Origin: Clostridiales bacterium DTU023
Lineage (GTDB): Bacteria > Bacillota > Clostridia > Saccharofermentanales > DTU023
Assembly (NCBI GenBank): GCA_001512945.1
Contig: LFTF01000129.1
Span: forward strand, 192-14,723
Length of the DNA stretch: 14,532 nt
Reading direction: 5' to 3'
In this document: positions 7,499-13,880 of the stretch, in pieces
Layout of the letters: every line of letters starts with the position of its first letter
Numbering within the stretch: the stretch's first letter is position 1
Notes under the pieces: generated by a model
What the model was told of the DNA's origin: nothing
What the model saw: only the letters and a program-made list of their open reading frames with translations
The model's database searches: none
Translations under genes and position numbers: made by a program

Positions 7499-7954
7499 AT
7501 GGCGGAGTCAAAAAAAACAAAAGAAACGTACTATCTTGTGCGTGAAGATGTCTTGCCGGATGTCTTCATCAAAGTTATGGAAGTAAAACGTCTCCTCGAT
7601 TTAAAACGTGTGCCCTCCGTCAATGTAGCGGTTAAGCAGGTTGGGATAAGCCGAAGCGCCTACTATAAGTACCGGAAAGCCATCCGGTCCACGAGATCGT
7701 TTACAGAAGGAGCGATGACAACCATGCTCATCGCGATGGAGTCCCTTGAAAGCTCAGCGCAGCGGTGTTTTGAAGCTGTGCTTAATTCTGGCGCGACTCT
7801 TGTATCGTTTCAGCAAAGTCCTCCGGTTGATGGTTTGATCCACATGTTGATCACGTTCAGAACAGACGATATGACTGAATCCATGGATGTGTTCGTCCAT
7901 CGGCTTTCCCAGACAAGGGGTATCGTAGAGATTCGTCCGTTACGCCTCTCCTGA
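7499..7954 (+). CDS. ACT domain-containing protein (UPF0735 / PheB-type)
   Basis: A 151-residue protein of the COG4492 family (UPF0735, called PheB in some genomes). YYLVREDVLPDVFIKVMEVKRLL (11-33) is the typical opening. Residues 41-62, NVAVKQVGISRSAYYKYRK, look like a helix-turn-helix, and residues 75-150 form an ACT fold (beta-alpha-beta-beta-alpha-beta), a small-molecule, often amino-acid, binding domain. A ligand-responsive regulator is therefore likely, but the ligand and target are not known. No prephenate dehydratase (pheA) or homoserine kinase gene lies beside it in this window. GAGGTG lies about five bases before the ATG. The 45-base gap after rdgB has no terminator, so it probably belongs to the same operon. 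Confidence 0.9.
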   Translation: MAESKKTKETYYLVREDVLPDVFIKVMEVKRLLDLKRVPSVNVAVKQVGISRSAYYKYRKAIRSTRSFTEGAMTTMLIAMESLESSAQRCFEAVLNSGATLVSFQQSPPVDGLIHMLITFRTDDMTESMDVFVHRLSQTRGIVEIRPLRLS

Positions 7955-7979
7955 TTGGACGACGGTAAACGTTGGCCTC

Positions 7980-7988
7980 TGGTATCAT
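7980..7988 (+). promoter_or_regulatory. Possible extended -10 promoter for the membrane protein gene
   Basis: TGGTATCAT fits TG-N-TATAAT with one mismatch in the hexamer and lies 57 bases before the TTG at 8045. No -35 at 16-18 bases; a TTGGAC at 7955-7960 is 22 bases away, too far. Confidence 0.35.
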
Positions 7989-8018
7989 ACAAACAATATG
8001 TGATAGGCTCGCGCAGGA

Positions 8019-8032
8019 CCTTCACGTGAAGG
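8019..8032 (+). repeat. 14-base palindrome overlapping the ribosome binding site
   Basis: CCTTCACGTGAAGG is a perfect palindrome whose right end runs into the ribosome binding site AAGGGAG (8029-8035) of the gene starting at 8045. In RNA it could pair as a short hairpin and mask the site, or in DNA it could be an operator. The loop would be very tight, so intramolecular pairing is uncertain. Confidence 0.35.
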
Positions 8033-8044
8033 GAGCAACATTTC

Positions 8045-8842
8045 TTGCGAATCATTATTGAAGCACTTAAAATTGATAAAATTCCGAAATCACGGCGCGT
8101 GCACATCTGGTTTTTGCTGCTGTTCGGTGTCGCGACTGTTGCCTATGTCACCATGCCAACTGGCGGCCAGCTCGATGTGTTTCAAAACCGGATTCAGTCA
8201 TTTCTTCAAAATGAGGGCGTTTTTCCTTTCCCGCCTACCGCATGGTTTTCTTACTTGTTTCGGCAGGTAGGGCTTACGGTGGTTTCCCTATGGTTCATTC
8301 TTCTGTACGCGGTTCATTGGCTTTTTGCGTTTCCGGGAATGCCCGACGATGAAGATTCGACCGTTTTCAAGGCGAACGGAGTTGACATTCCCGACGACGC
8401 GGGGTTGACTCCTTTCAAGACAACCTTGCGCGCATTTCCGGCGACACTAATACTTGCCATCGCGATGATCGCACCCTATATTATTTCAATACCTGCCTTG
8501 GGCATTCCTTTTTATGTGATTGCATCGATGCTTTCCATGACTGTGTTTATCATGATTTTCGAAGACAAAAATATTCCTTCTGCGATGGAAACAAGCTACA
8601 AAATGACCATGGGAATGAAACTCTTCATTTTCGTTTCCTTTATGTTTTTGCGCGCTGCTACATCGATCATGAGTGATCTGCTCAGGCTTATTTTTGCGGA
8701 CAGCGTGTGGGCAGGCAGCTTGATTCGCGCGTTCTTCTTTGCGCTAAAAACACTTGCTTTCGGCAGACTTGCCGCTATATTCTATCGCTCTTTCTCAGTC
8801 AGAGATTTGGTTGTCCAAAGCCGCACGCTTGACGGCTTCTGA
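8045..8842 (+). CDS. Multi-pass membrane protein of unknown function
   Basis: A 265-residue integral membrane protein that I do not recognise. Hydrophobic segments lie at about 20-37, 75-97, 131-150, 153-172, 191-218 and 222-247, so five or six membrane spans, with an acidic loop PGMPDDEDS at 97-105. No signature motif of a transporter or enzyme is visible. The start is TTG, supported by AAGGGAG nine bases upstream; the next in-frame ATG (residue 37) would remove the first membrane segment. The palindrome at 8019-8032 overlaps the ribosome binding site. It is followed by a hairpin at 8857-8887 that separates it from prfB. Confidence 0.75.
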   Translation: MRIIIEALKIDKIPKSRRVHIWFLLLFGVATVAYVTMPTGGQLDVFQNRIQSFLQNEGVFPFPPTAWFSYLFRQVGLTVVSLWFILLYAVHWLFAFPGMPDDEDSTVFKANGVDIPDDAGLTPFKTTLRAFPATLILAIAMIAPYIISIPALGIPFYVIASMLSMTVFIMIFEDKNIPSAMETSYKMTMGMKLFIFVSFMFLRAATSIMSDLLRLIFADSVWAGSLIRAFFFALKTLAFGRLAAIFYRSFSVRDLVVQSRTLDGF

Positions 8843-8856
8843 CACTTCATTCAAGA

Positions 8857-8887
8857 CGCCGGGGAGTCTCTGACGTTCTCCCCGGCG
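8857..8887 (+). terminator. Hairpin after the membrane protein gene, likely terminator
   Basis: A perfect GC-rich 10-base stem, CGCCGGGGAG (8857-8866) and CTCCCCGGCG (8878-8887), with an 11-base loop. The sequence after it is only weakly T-rich (GATGCTTTCAC), so termination may be partial. It begins 14 bases after the stop at 8842, the expected place. Confidence 0.55.
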
Positions 8888-8946
8888 GATGCTTTCACGG
8901 TAAGATTAATTGGCAAAATTTAATGACCTAACGGATGGATAACGCA

Positions 8947-10107
8947 ATGACTATCGAAGAATTACAAGTAACAATCGAACAAAATATAAAACTTCTTGAA
9001 CAGCTCAACCTGTCGCTTCGTCTCGAAGCAGATCTGGAAGAAAAGGAAAGACTGACCAAGGAAACAATGGATGCCGCGTTCTGGAGCGAGCAAGCGCGTG
9101 CGCTGATCGTCCAGAAACGAATCGCTTATCTGACTAAGAAGAATAAACGCTACGCCGACCTCGTGGCACAAAATGAGGACTTCCAGGTATTGATTCAACT
9201 TTCACAAGAAGAAGATGATCAATCTGTCCTAAATGAAGTCCGCGAAGGGCTGAATTCGTGGACGCGTGCCTATGAAAATCTCAGGCTCGAAACATTGCTA
9301 ACAGGAGAGCATGATTCCATGAATGCGCTCGTATCGCTCCATGCCGGCGCGGGGGGAACGGAAGCGCAAGATTGGGCGGGGATGCTGCTGCGCATGTACA
9401 CGCGATGGGCTGAGAGACACGATTATGAAGTCGGGATTCTGGATCTTCTCGATGGTGAAGAAGCCGGAATCAAGACGGTGTCATTTCGGGTGGCAGGGGA
9501 GAACGCATACGGATATCTGAGAAGTGAACACGGGGTACACCGGCTGGTTCGCATTTCACCGTTTGATTCTTCGGGCCGTCGTCATACATCGTTTGCTTCG
9601 TGTGAAGTCTTGCCGGAACTTGATGAAACCATCGAGATCAATATCGAGACGGATGATTTGAAGATCGACACATACCGCGCGTCGGGGGCAGGTGGACAAC
9701 ACGTCAATAAAACGAGTTCGGCAGTCAGAATCACACATTTGCCCACGGGCATCGTCGTAACATGCCAAAACGAGCGTTCGCAACTCCAGAACAAGGAGAC
9801 GGCGATGGGGATGTTGAAATCACGTCTTTATCATCTTGCGCAACAGAGGCACCTGGATAGGATTGAAGATTTGAAAGGCGAAGTCTCTGACAACGCCTGG
9901 GGAAGTCAGATCCGCTCGTACGTGTTCTGCCCCTACACCATGGTTAAGGATCACCGTACGGACGTTGAGACAGGCAATGTGGATGGCGTAATGGATGGGG
10001 ACATCGACCAGTTCATCAATGCGTGGTTGATTGATGATGCGCGTGAACACGAAACCGCAAAAGAGAACGCAATCAAACCATCTGCTGACGAGGCAGGTAA
10101 AACATGA
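8947..10107 (+). CDS. prfB: Peptide chain release factor 2, no programmed frameshift
   Basis: A 386-residue class I release factor that reads UGA and UAA and triggers peptide release. SPF at 204-206 is the RF2-type stop-codon tripeptide, and GAGGQ at 247-251 carries the GGQ of the peptidyl-transferase centre; both are intact. In most bacteria prfB needs a +1 frameshift at CTT TGA C near codon 25; here the matching place reads CTT CGT C (codons 24-25) and the gene is one open frame. The start at 8947 is preferred because it puts SLRLE at residues 23-27, the position of SLDLE in the Bacillus protein, and GGATGG lies seven bases upstream; an in-frame ATG at 8935 would add four residues. The stop overlaps the next start (ATGA), so nadD-yqeK is translationally coupled. 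Confidence 0.96.
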   Translation: MTIEELQVTIEQNIKLLEQLNLSLRLEADLEEKERLTKETMDAAFWSEQARALIVQKRIAYLTKKNKRYADLVAQNEDFQVLIQLSQEEDDQSVLNEVREGLNSWTRAYENLRLETLLTGEHDSMNALVSLHAGAGGTEAQDWAGMLLRMYTRWAERHDYEVGILDLLDGEEAGIKTVSFRVAGENAYGYLRSEHGVHRLVRISPFDSSGRRHTSFASCEVLPELDETIEINIETDDLKIDTYRASGAGGQHVNKTSSAVRITHLPTGIVVTCQNERSQLQNKETAMGMLKSRLYHLAQQRHLDRIEDLKGEVSDNAWGSQIRSYVFCPYTMVKDHRTDVETGNVDGVMDGDIDQFINAWLIDDAREHETAKENAIKPSADEAGKT

Positions 10108-11312
10108 TCGGTCTTTTTGGCGGAACGTTTGATCCGTTCCACCGTGCTCACCGCGCACTCCCCGAAAGCGCGATGCAAAATCTCGGGTTAGATCAAGTGA
10201 TCGTGATGCCGGTTGGCCGTGCTCCGCACAAAGACAGGCGCACTAGCTTTGCCACGTATCGGTTTGAGATGGCACAGCTCGGTTCCGCAGATCTTGGCGG
10301 TGTTTGCGTATGCGACGATGAGATTAGATCACCGGGTGTTGATTATACGTTCAATACCGTCATGCACCTCAAGAAAAAACTGTGTCCAAAAAAACTCTTT
10401 ATCCTTGCGGGATCTGATGTGCTCGTTTCAATCGATTCCTGGTATCGTGTCGCCGATTTGCTCAAGGAAGTGACGCTTGCCATCGCTGTTCGCGGTGACG
10501 GCGATACTGCATTGCTCCGGTCAAAGGCAAGTCAAACACAACAACGTTACGGGGGTAAGGTCGTATTCTTCGAAATGCCACGCATGGAGGTTTCAGCTAC
10601 CGGGCTGAGAGCATCCTTGCTTGCCGGCGAAAAGACGGAGGGAATGTGTCCCGAAGCCGTTCAAGCATTCATTGGACAATATCGACTTTATGATTTCGCG
10701 CTTGACTTTGACATGCTTTCTGATGACGAATGGCAGGATCTGCTCGATCTTGAGGAAATAATCTGGCCGTATCTTTCGCAGAAACGAAGACTGCATTCGG
10801 TTTCTGTTGCCCAGTATGCTGCGCGCCTTGCTCGTCTCAACGGCTTGGACGTATGGGCGGCTACGGCGGGGGGATTATTGCACGACTGTGCCAAAGGTTT
10901 GCCGGCAGATACGCAGAGAAAACTTGCTTCGCTATATCTTGCCGAATGCAGTTGCGCGGAATCGGCTTCGAGATTCTGCGACGATATCAATCTGGTTCAC
11001 GGACCTGCTTCCGCGTATGTAGCAAAAAAGGAGGCAAACGTGATTCAAGGTGAACTGCTTAATGCGATTGCCTGCCATTCGACGGCGAAACCGAATATGA
11101 CTGCACTGGAACAGATTATCTTTCTTGCCGACAAAATTGCGTATGACCGGACATTCGATCGACTCGTCGACATCCGTGCAGCCGCAGAAACCGGACGCCT
11201 TGCGGTGGCTATGAAACGCTGTCTGGAAGAGGTGTTCTTGGCTTTGCGAAGAGATGAGATCACGCCGCACCCGCTAAGCATCGCGGCATACGAGGAATAC
11301 GCTCACCTGTGA
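10104..11312 (+). CDS. nadD: Fused nicotinate-nucleotide adenylyltransferase and YqeK-type HD hydrolase
   Basis: A 402-residue two-domain protein. Residues 1-198 are NadD, which adenylylates nicotinate mononucleotide in NAD synthesis: GLFGGTFDPFHRAH (3-16) is the nucleotidyltransferase signature (HxGH reads HRAH, Gly to Ala), with PHKDR (41-45), GSDVLVSIDSWYR (103-115) and SATGLR (164-169) in the normal order. Residues 210-402 are a YqeK-type HD domain: His231, the doublet His260-Asp261 in GLLHDCAKG, His299, His325 and Asp343 fit the metal-binding pattern. YqeK proteins are known to hydrolyse Ap4A symmetrically. In Bacillus, nadD and yqeK are adjacent separate genes; here there is one frame with no stop or start signal between. 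The start overlaps the prfB stop by four bases. Confidence 0.95.
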   Translation: MIGLFGGTFDPFHRAHRALPESAMQNLGLDQVIVMPVGRAPHKDRRTSFATYRFEMAQLGSADLGGVCVCDDEIRSPGVDYTFNTVMHLKKKLCPKKLFILAGSDVLVSIDSWYRVADLLKEVTLAIAVRGDGDTALLRSKASQTQQRYGGKVVFFEMPRMEVSATGLRASLLAGEKTEGMCPEAVQAFIGQYRLYDFALDFDMLSDDEWQDLLDLEEIIWPYLSQKRRLHSVSVAQYAARLARLNGLDVWAATAGGLLHDCAKGLPADTQRKLASLYLAECSCAESASRFCDDINLVHGPASAYVAKKEANVIQGELLNAIACHSTAKPNMTALEQIIFLADKIAYDRTFDRLVDIRAAAETGRLAVAMKRCLEEVFLALRRDEITPHPLSIAAYEEYAHL

Positions 11313-11332
11313 GTAATCGATCAGCCGAGACG

Positions 11333-11341
11333 TGTTATAGT
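11333..11341 (+). promoter_or_regulatory. Possible extended -10 promoter for rsfS
   Basis: TGTTATAGT, an extended -10 with five of six hexamer matches, lies 44 bases before the ATG at 11385. A second candidate, TTAACA (11347-11352) with CATAAT (11368-11373), has a spacer of only 15 bases. Either would let rsfS be transcribed apart from nadD. Confidence 0.33.
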
Positions 11342-11384
11342 ATTGGTTAACATGCATCAAAATGAGACATAATAATTAGGCTGA

Positions 11385-11831
11385 ATGCCGGAAAGAGAGA
11401 CGCGATTGAACGAAGAGACTATAAAAGAACTATACGATACACCTGATGCGGTGCTTTCGGAGCAACCCAAGGAACTCGAAAAACTCGAGATAATTGACGA
11501 ACTTGCAGCGACAGTTGTCGCAGCACTCGAAGATAAAAAGGGTGAAAACATCGAGATACTCAAAGTAACACCCAAAACCACACTGGCGGATATCTTCATT
11601 GTCGCAAGTGGAACATCGGGAACACATATTAAGACACTGGCAAGCTCAGTTGAAGAAAAGCTAAAGCAAGTACATGACATATTTCCGCATCATATCGAAG
11701 GACTCGAAAACAAGAATTGGGTTTTATTGGACTACGGTGATCTCATTGTTCACCTGATGATGCCGGAAGACAGATTGCATTATAAGCTGGAAAGCCTGTG
11801 GAGAGTGGACTCTGACCGTCAAAATATTTGA
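11385..11831 (+). CDS. rsfS: Ribosomal silencing factor RsfS
   Basis: RsfS binds ribosomal protein L14 on the large subunit and blocks subunit joining when nutrients are scarce. The domain spans about residues 36-141: LADIFIVASGTSGTH (67-81), EGLENKNWVLLDYGDLIVHL (105-124) and HYKLESLW (132-139) are strong family matches. The 148-residue length exceeds the usual 110-120 because of an acidic N-terminal extension of about 35 residues. The start is uncertain: the ATG at 11385 has only AGG five bases upstream, whereas a TTG at 11406 follows GGAAAGAGAG and would shorten the extension by seven residues. Position after nadD-yqeK matches the Firmicute order. A strong terminator follows. Confidence 0.93.
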   Translation: MPERETRLNEETIKELYDTPDAVLSEQPKELEKLEIIDELAATVVAALEDKKGENIEILKVTPKTTLADIFIVASGTSGTHIKTLASSVEEKLKQVHDIFPHHIEGLENKNWVLLDYGDLIVHLMMPEDRLHYKLESLWRVDSDRQNI

Positions 11832-11862
11832 CGTATAAAATAAATTATTTCAAGAAACTTTG

Positions 11863-11909
11863 GCGGTATCTCCGTTCTGCTTGATGCAAGACGGGGTATC
11901 GCTTTTTTT
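11863..11909 (+). terminator. Rho-independent terminator after rsfS
   Basis: A long, imperfect stem pairs 11863-11880 with 11886-11902 (one bulged base, one mismatch and several G-U pairs) around the small loop TTGAT, followed by seven T's at 11903-11909. It begins 32 bases after the rsfS stop and separates rsfS from comEA. The rest of the gap up to 12026 holds no gene and no clear promoter. Confidence 0.8.
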
Positions 11910-12013
11910 GACGAATTGCCGATTAACGACCGCGAAAAGCATTCTTTGCCTGATCTGCGGCAGCCTCTTAACAGACGATAATGGACACAGCGTTTGAGAG
12001 TTGCCGTTACAGA

Positions 12014-12020
12014 GGGAGGT
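12014..12020 (+). promoter_or_regulatory. Ribosome binding site deciding the comEA start
   Basis: GGGAGGT, six bases before the ATG at 12027. It rules against the in-frame TTG at 11994, which would add 11 residues encoded across this site. Confidence 0.7.
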
Positions 12021-12026
12021 TCAGGC

Positions 12027-12674
12027 ATGCGCGGAAAAAGAAAAATCAAGCAATCTTCACACAAACCGGGCGGACGACCTCTGCGTGGCCCGGTAGTATT
12101 TTTCGCGGTCGTCATTCTTATGTCAGCTTCCGTTCTCATGCTTGTCGCGCGACGTCCTTCCGGCAAGGCACTTGTTATTGGGACAATGGAGCACCAACCT
12201 ACCGATCAAAAAGCTGGTATTTCTGCTGTGGCCACCCTTACGTTCTTTCCTGTTCACGTCGACGGTGCGGTTAAGGAACCAGGTGTTTATTATTTACCAG
12301 AAGCGTCGATCGTGAGTGACGCGATTCGGATGGCGGGGGGACTTCTCAATTCGGCAGATCAAACCAGAGTCAACCTGGCCATGCTTTTGTTGCCACACAT
12401 TAAGATTTATATTCCCCAGATCGGGGAAGAGCATCTCCCTATACCCGTTCAAGACGTTATTCAAGATCCTTGTTTGAAAATTGATCTCAACCGAGCGACG
12501 CGTGCGGAACTTGAGACGCTGCCTGGTGTCGGAGAGGCGACCTCTCAAGCAATAGTCAACTATCGCGAACAATTTGGTCCTTTTATAGTCATCGAGGATC
12601 TGATGAAAGTCCCTGGGATCAAAGAGGCAAAATTTTTTCGCTTAAAAGCCCAGATTTATGTAACCGGTCCATAG
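12027..12674 (+). CDS. comEA: ComEA family DNA receptor for competence
   Basis: A 215-residue membrane-anchored DNA-binding protein of the transformation machinery. A basic N-terminus (RGKRKIK) is followed by one membrane segment at about 22-41, leaving the rest outside the cell. Residues 74-132 are an SLBB-type domain (VHVDGAVKEPGVYYL at 76-90, then SIVSDAIRMAGGL). Residues 151-212 hold tandem helix-hairpin-helix motifs, INLNxA-like IDLNRAT (152-158), LPGVGEATSQAIVNYR (165-180) and VPGIKEAKF (195-203), which bind double-stranded DNA. Length and order match ComEA of Gram-positive bacteria. In Bacillus comEB and comEC follow; here a tRNA gene and thyA follow, so the uptake channel must lie elsewhere or be absent. 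Confidence 0.94.
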   Translation: MRGKRKIKQSSHKPGGRPLRGPVVFFAVVILMSASVLMLVARRPSGKALVIGTMEHQPTDQKAGISAVATLTFFPVHVDGAVKEPGVYYLPEASIVSDAIRMAGGLLNSADQTRVNLAMLLLPHIKIYIPQIGEEHLPIPVQDVIQDPCLKIDLNRATRAELETLPGVGEATSQAIVNYREQFGPFIVIEDLMKVPGIKEAKFFRLKAQIYVTGP

Positions 12675-12719
12675 ACACGCTTACATAAGGCTGAATGCTT
12701 GCAAACGTTGTCGTATCGT

Positions 12720-12748
12720 TTGACATTTTCTTGGTTTACAAGTAAAAT
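12720..12748 (+). promoter_or_regulatory. Sigma-70/sigma-A promoter of tRNA-Pro
   Basis: TTGACA (12720-12725), a 17-base spacer and TAAAAT (12743-12748) make a near-consensus promoter. Transcription would start around 12755, a few bases before the tRNA at 12760. It is the only complete -35/-10 pair I could see in the window. Confidence 0.85.
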
Positions 12749-12759
12749 CCATAAGGCAA

Positions 12760-12835
12760 CGGGGTGTGGCTCAGGTGGTAGAGCGCTTGGTTCGGGACCA
12801 AGAGGCCGCAAGTTCAAGTCTTGTCACTCCGACCA
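12760..12835 (+). tRNA. tRNA-Pro, anticodon CGG
   Basis: A 76-base tRNA with CCA encoded. Acceptor arm CGGGGTG (12760-12766) pairs with CACTCCG (12825-12831) with one G-U pair; D stem GCTC/GAGC (12769-12772, 12781-12784); anticodon stem CTTGG/CCAAG (12786-12790, 12798-12802) with loop TTCGGGA, so the anticodon is CGG at 12793-12795, reading the proline codon CCG; T arm GCAAG/CTTGT with loop TTCAAGT. Discriminator A at 12832, CCA at 12833-12835. It has its own promoter and terminator, a one-gene unit between comEA and thyA. Confidence 0.96.
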
Positions 12836-12840
12836 ATCAT

Positions 12841-12875
12841 AAGTGCCTGAATTTTTAGATTCAGGCATTTATTTT
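12841..12875 (+). terminator. Rho-independent terminator of tRNA-Pro
   Basis: TGCCTGAAT (12844-12852) and ATTCAGGCA (12859-12867) form a perfect 9-base stem with a six-base loop, extendable by three pairs including one G-U, followed by TTTATTTT. It starts six bases after the tRNA CCA end. Confidence 0.85.
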
Positions 12876-12983
12876 GCGAATATATTCAATGAATCTTTCA
12901 ATTCAATCGCAACTATTCTGCGTTTTTCTTCTAATTATCCGGTGATTCAAGCGAATGGCTATGTAAGGCGCACAATCGCTGTG

Positions 12984-12992
12984 TGGTACAAT
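12984..12992 (+). promoter_or_regulatory. Possible extended -10 promoter of thyA-dfrA
   Basis: TGGTACAAT is an extended -10 with five of six hexamer matches. Transcription would start near 12999, giving a leader of about 28 bases before the thyA ATG at 13028. No -35 match at 16-18 bases. The tRNA terminator upstream makes a promoter here necessary. Confidence 0.5.
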
Positions 12993-13017
12993 TTATACGG
13001 ATTAGTTTTAAATATTC

Positions 13018-13022
13018 GGAGG
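13018..13022 (+). promoter_or_regulatory. Ribosome binding site deciding the thyA start
   Basis: GGAGG, five bases before the ATG at 13028. An in-frame GTG-type start at 12983 would lie within the -10 element, so it is rejected. Confidence 0.7.
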
Positions 13023-13027
13023 CTGCG

Positions 13028-13858
13028 ATGAGTTATTGTGATGAGGTATTCCGTGCGAATTGTCGCGACATTCTTGAGGATGGATATACGGATGATCATC
13101 AGGAAGTACGTCCGCGCTGGGACGATGGCACACCGGCTCATACAGTAAAGCGATTTGGCATCGTCAATCGCTACAATCTTGAACATGAATTCCCAATAAT
13201 GACGTTGAGGAAAATGTATTATCGGTCTGCGATCGACGAGATATTGTGGATCTGGCAAAAAAAATCTAACCGTGTTTGCGATCTTGGTTCACGTATCTGG
13301 GATCAGTGGTGTCTTCCCGATGGGACAATTGGCAAGGCTTACGGATACCAGTTGGCACAAAAATACAGATTCCCTGAAGGCGAATTTGATCAGGTCGATC
13401 GTGTTCTCTTCGAGCTGAAGCATAATCCCTCGTCTCGCCGAATAATGACTAATCTTTACAATTTTTCTGATCTCAATGAAATGGCGCTCCATCCTTGCGC
13501 GTACAGTATGACGTTCAATGTGACAGGCAATCGGTTGAACGGTATTCTCAACCAGCGCTCAAACGATATGCTGGTTGCCAACAACTGGAATGTTTTACAG
13601 TACGCTATTCTGCTCGTGATGCTTGCACAGGTATCAGCGTTAGAACCCGGTGAACTCGTGCATGTAATCGCCGACGCGCATATCTATGATAGGCATATAC
13701 CGATCGTGCGAGAGTTAATTGAGCGCCCTGCTTTTCCTGCTCCTAAACTGGTTGTCGATCCCGAAATTCGTGATTTTTATGATTTTACTGTCGATAATTT
13801 TTCGTTTGAAGATTATGAGTGCGGTCCTGTTATTCGTGGGATCCCGGTTGCGACCTAG
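13028..13858 (+). CDS. thyA: Thymidylate synthase, divergent clostridial ThyA type
   Basis: A 276-residue enzyme that methylates dUMP to dTMP using methylenetetrahydrofolate, producing dihydrofolate. The nucleophile is Cys157 in LHPCAYS (the classic family has PPC). NPSSRR (133-138) matches the arginines that reach the phosphate in the partner subunit, and NQRSNDM (175-181) carries the conserved Arg, Ser and Asp. ADAHIYDRHIP near residue 216 matches the His/Tyr contacts to the deoxyribose, with ADAHIYDRH for the classic GDxHxYxNH. NWN (186-188) stands where classic enzymes have PFN. These features match a ThyA subgroup found in Clostridia, and the core is complete, so it should be active. It precedes dfrA by 22 bases, the common pairing in which DHFR regenerates the folate. 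Confidence 0.95.
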   Translation: MSYCDEVFRANCRDILEDGYTDDHQEVRPRWDDGTPAHTVKRFGIVNRYNLEHEFPIMTLRKMYYRSAIDEILWIWQKKSNRVCDLGSRIWDQWCLPDGTIGKAYGYQLAQKYRFPEGEFDQVDRVLFELKHNPSSRRIMTNLYNFSDLNEMALHPCAYSMTFNVTGNRLNGILNQRSNDMLVANNWNVLQYAILLVMLAQVSALEPGELVHVIADAHIYDRHIPIVRELIERPAFPAPKLVVDPEIRDFYDFTVDNFSFEDYECGPVIRGIPVAT

Positions 13859-13880
13859 TATTAATTGAGGAGAACAGACG

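Noticed and set aside
8893..8924. Promoter for prfB built from TTTCAC and TTTAAT
   Set aside because: The spacer would be 20 bases and both hexamers are poor; TGGCAAAAT at 8911-8919 is also only a weak extended -10.
6839..12690. Repeat TTACATAAGG at 6840-6849 and 12681-12690
   Set aside because: Ten bases only, in unrelated contexts, one of them containing a ribosome binding site; chance expected.
11378..12698. Direct repeat AGGCTGAATGC at 11378-11388 and 12688-12698
   Set aside because: An 11-base match is expected many times by chance in 14.5 kb, and the contexts differ: one spans the rsfS start, the other is after comEA.
12843..13027. Open frame across the tRNA terminator and thyA leader
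   Set aside because: Starts within the terminator hairpin, encodes no recognisable domain and runs across the putative thyA promoter and ribosome binding site.
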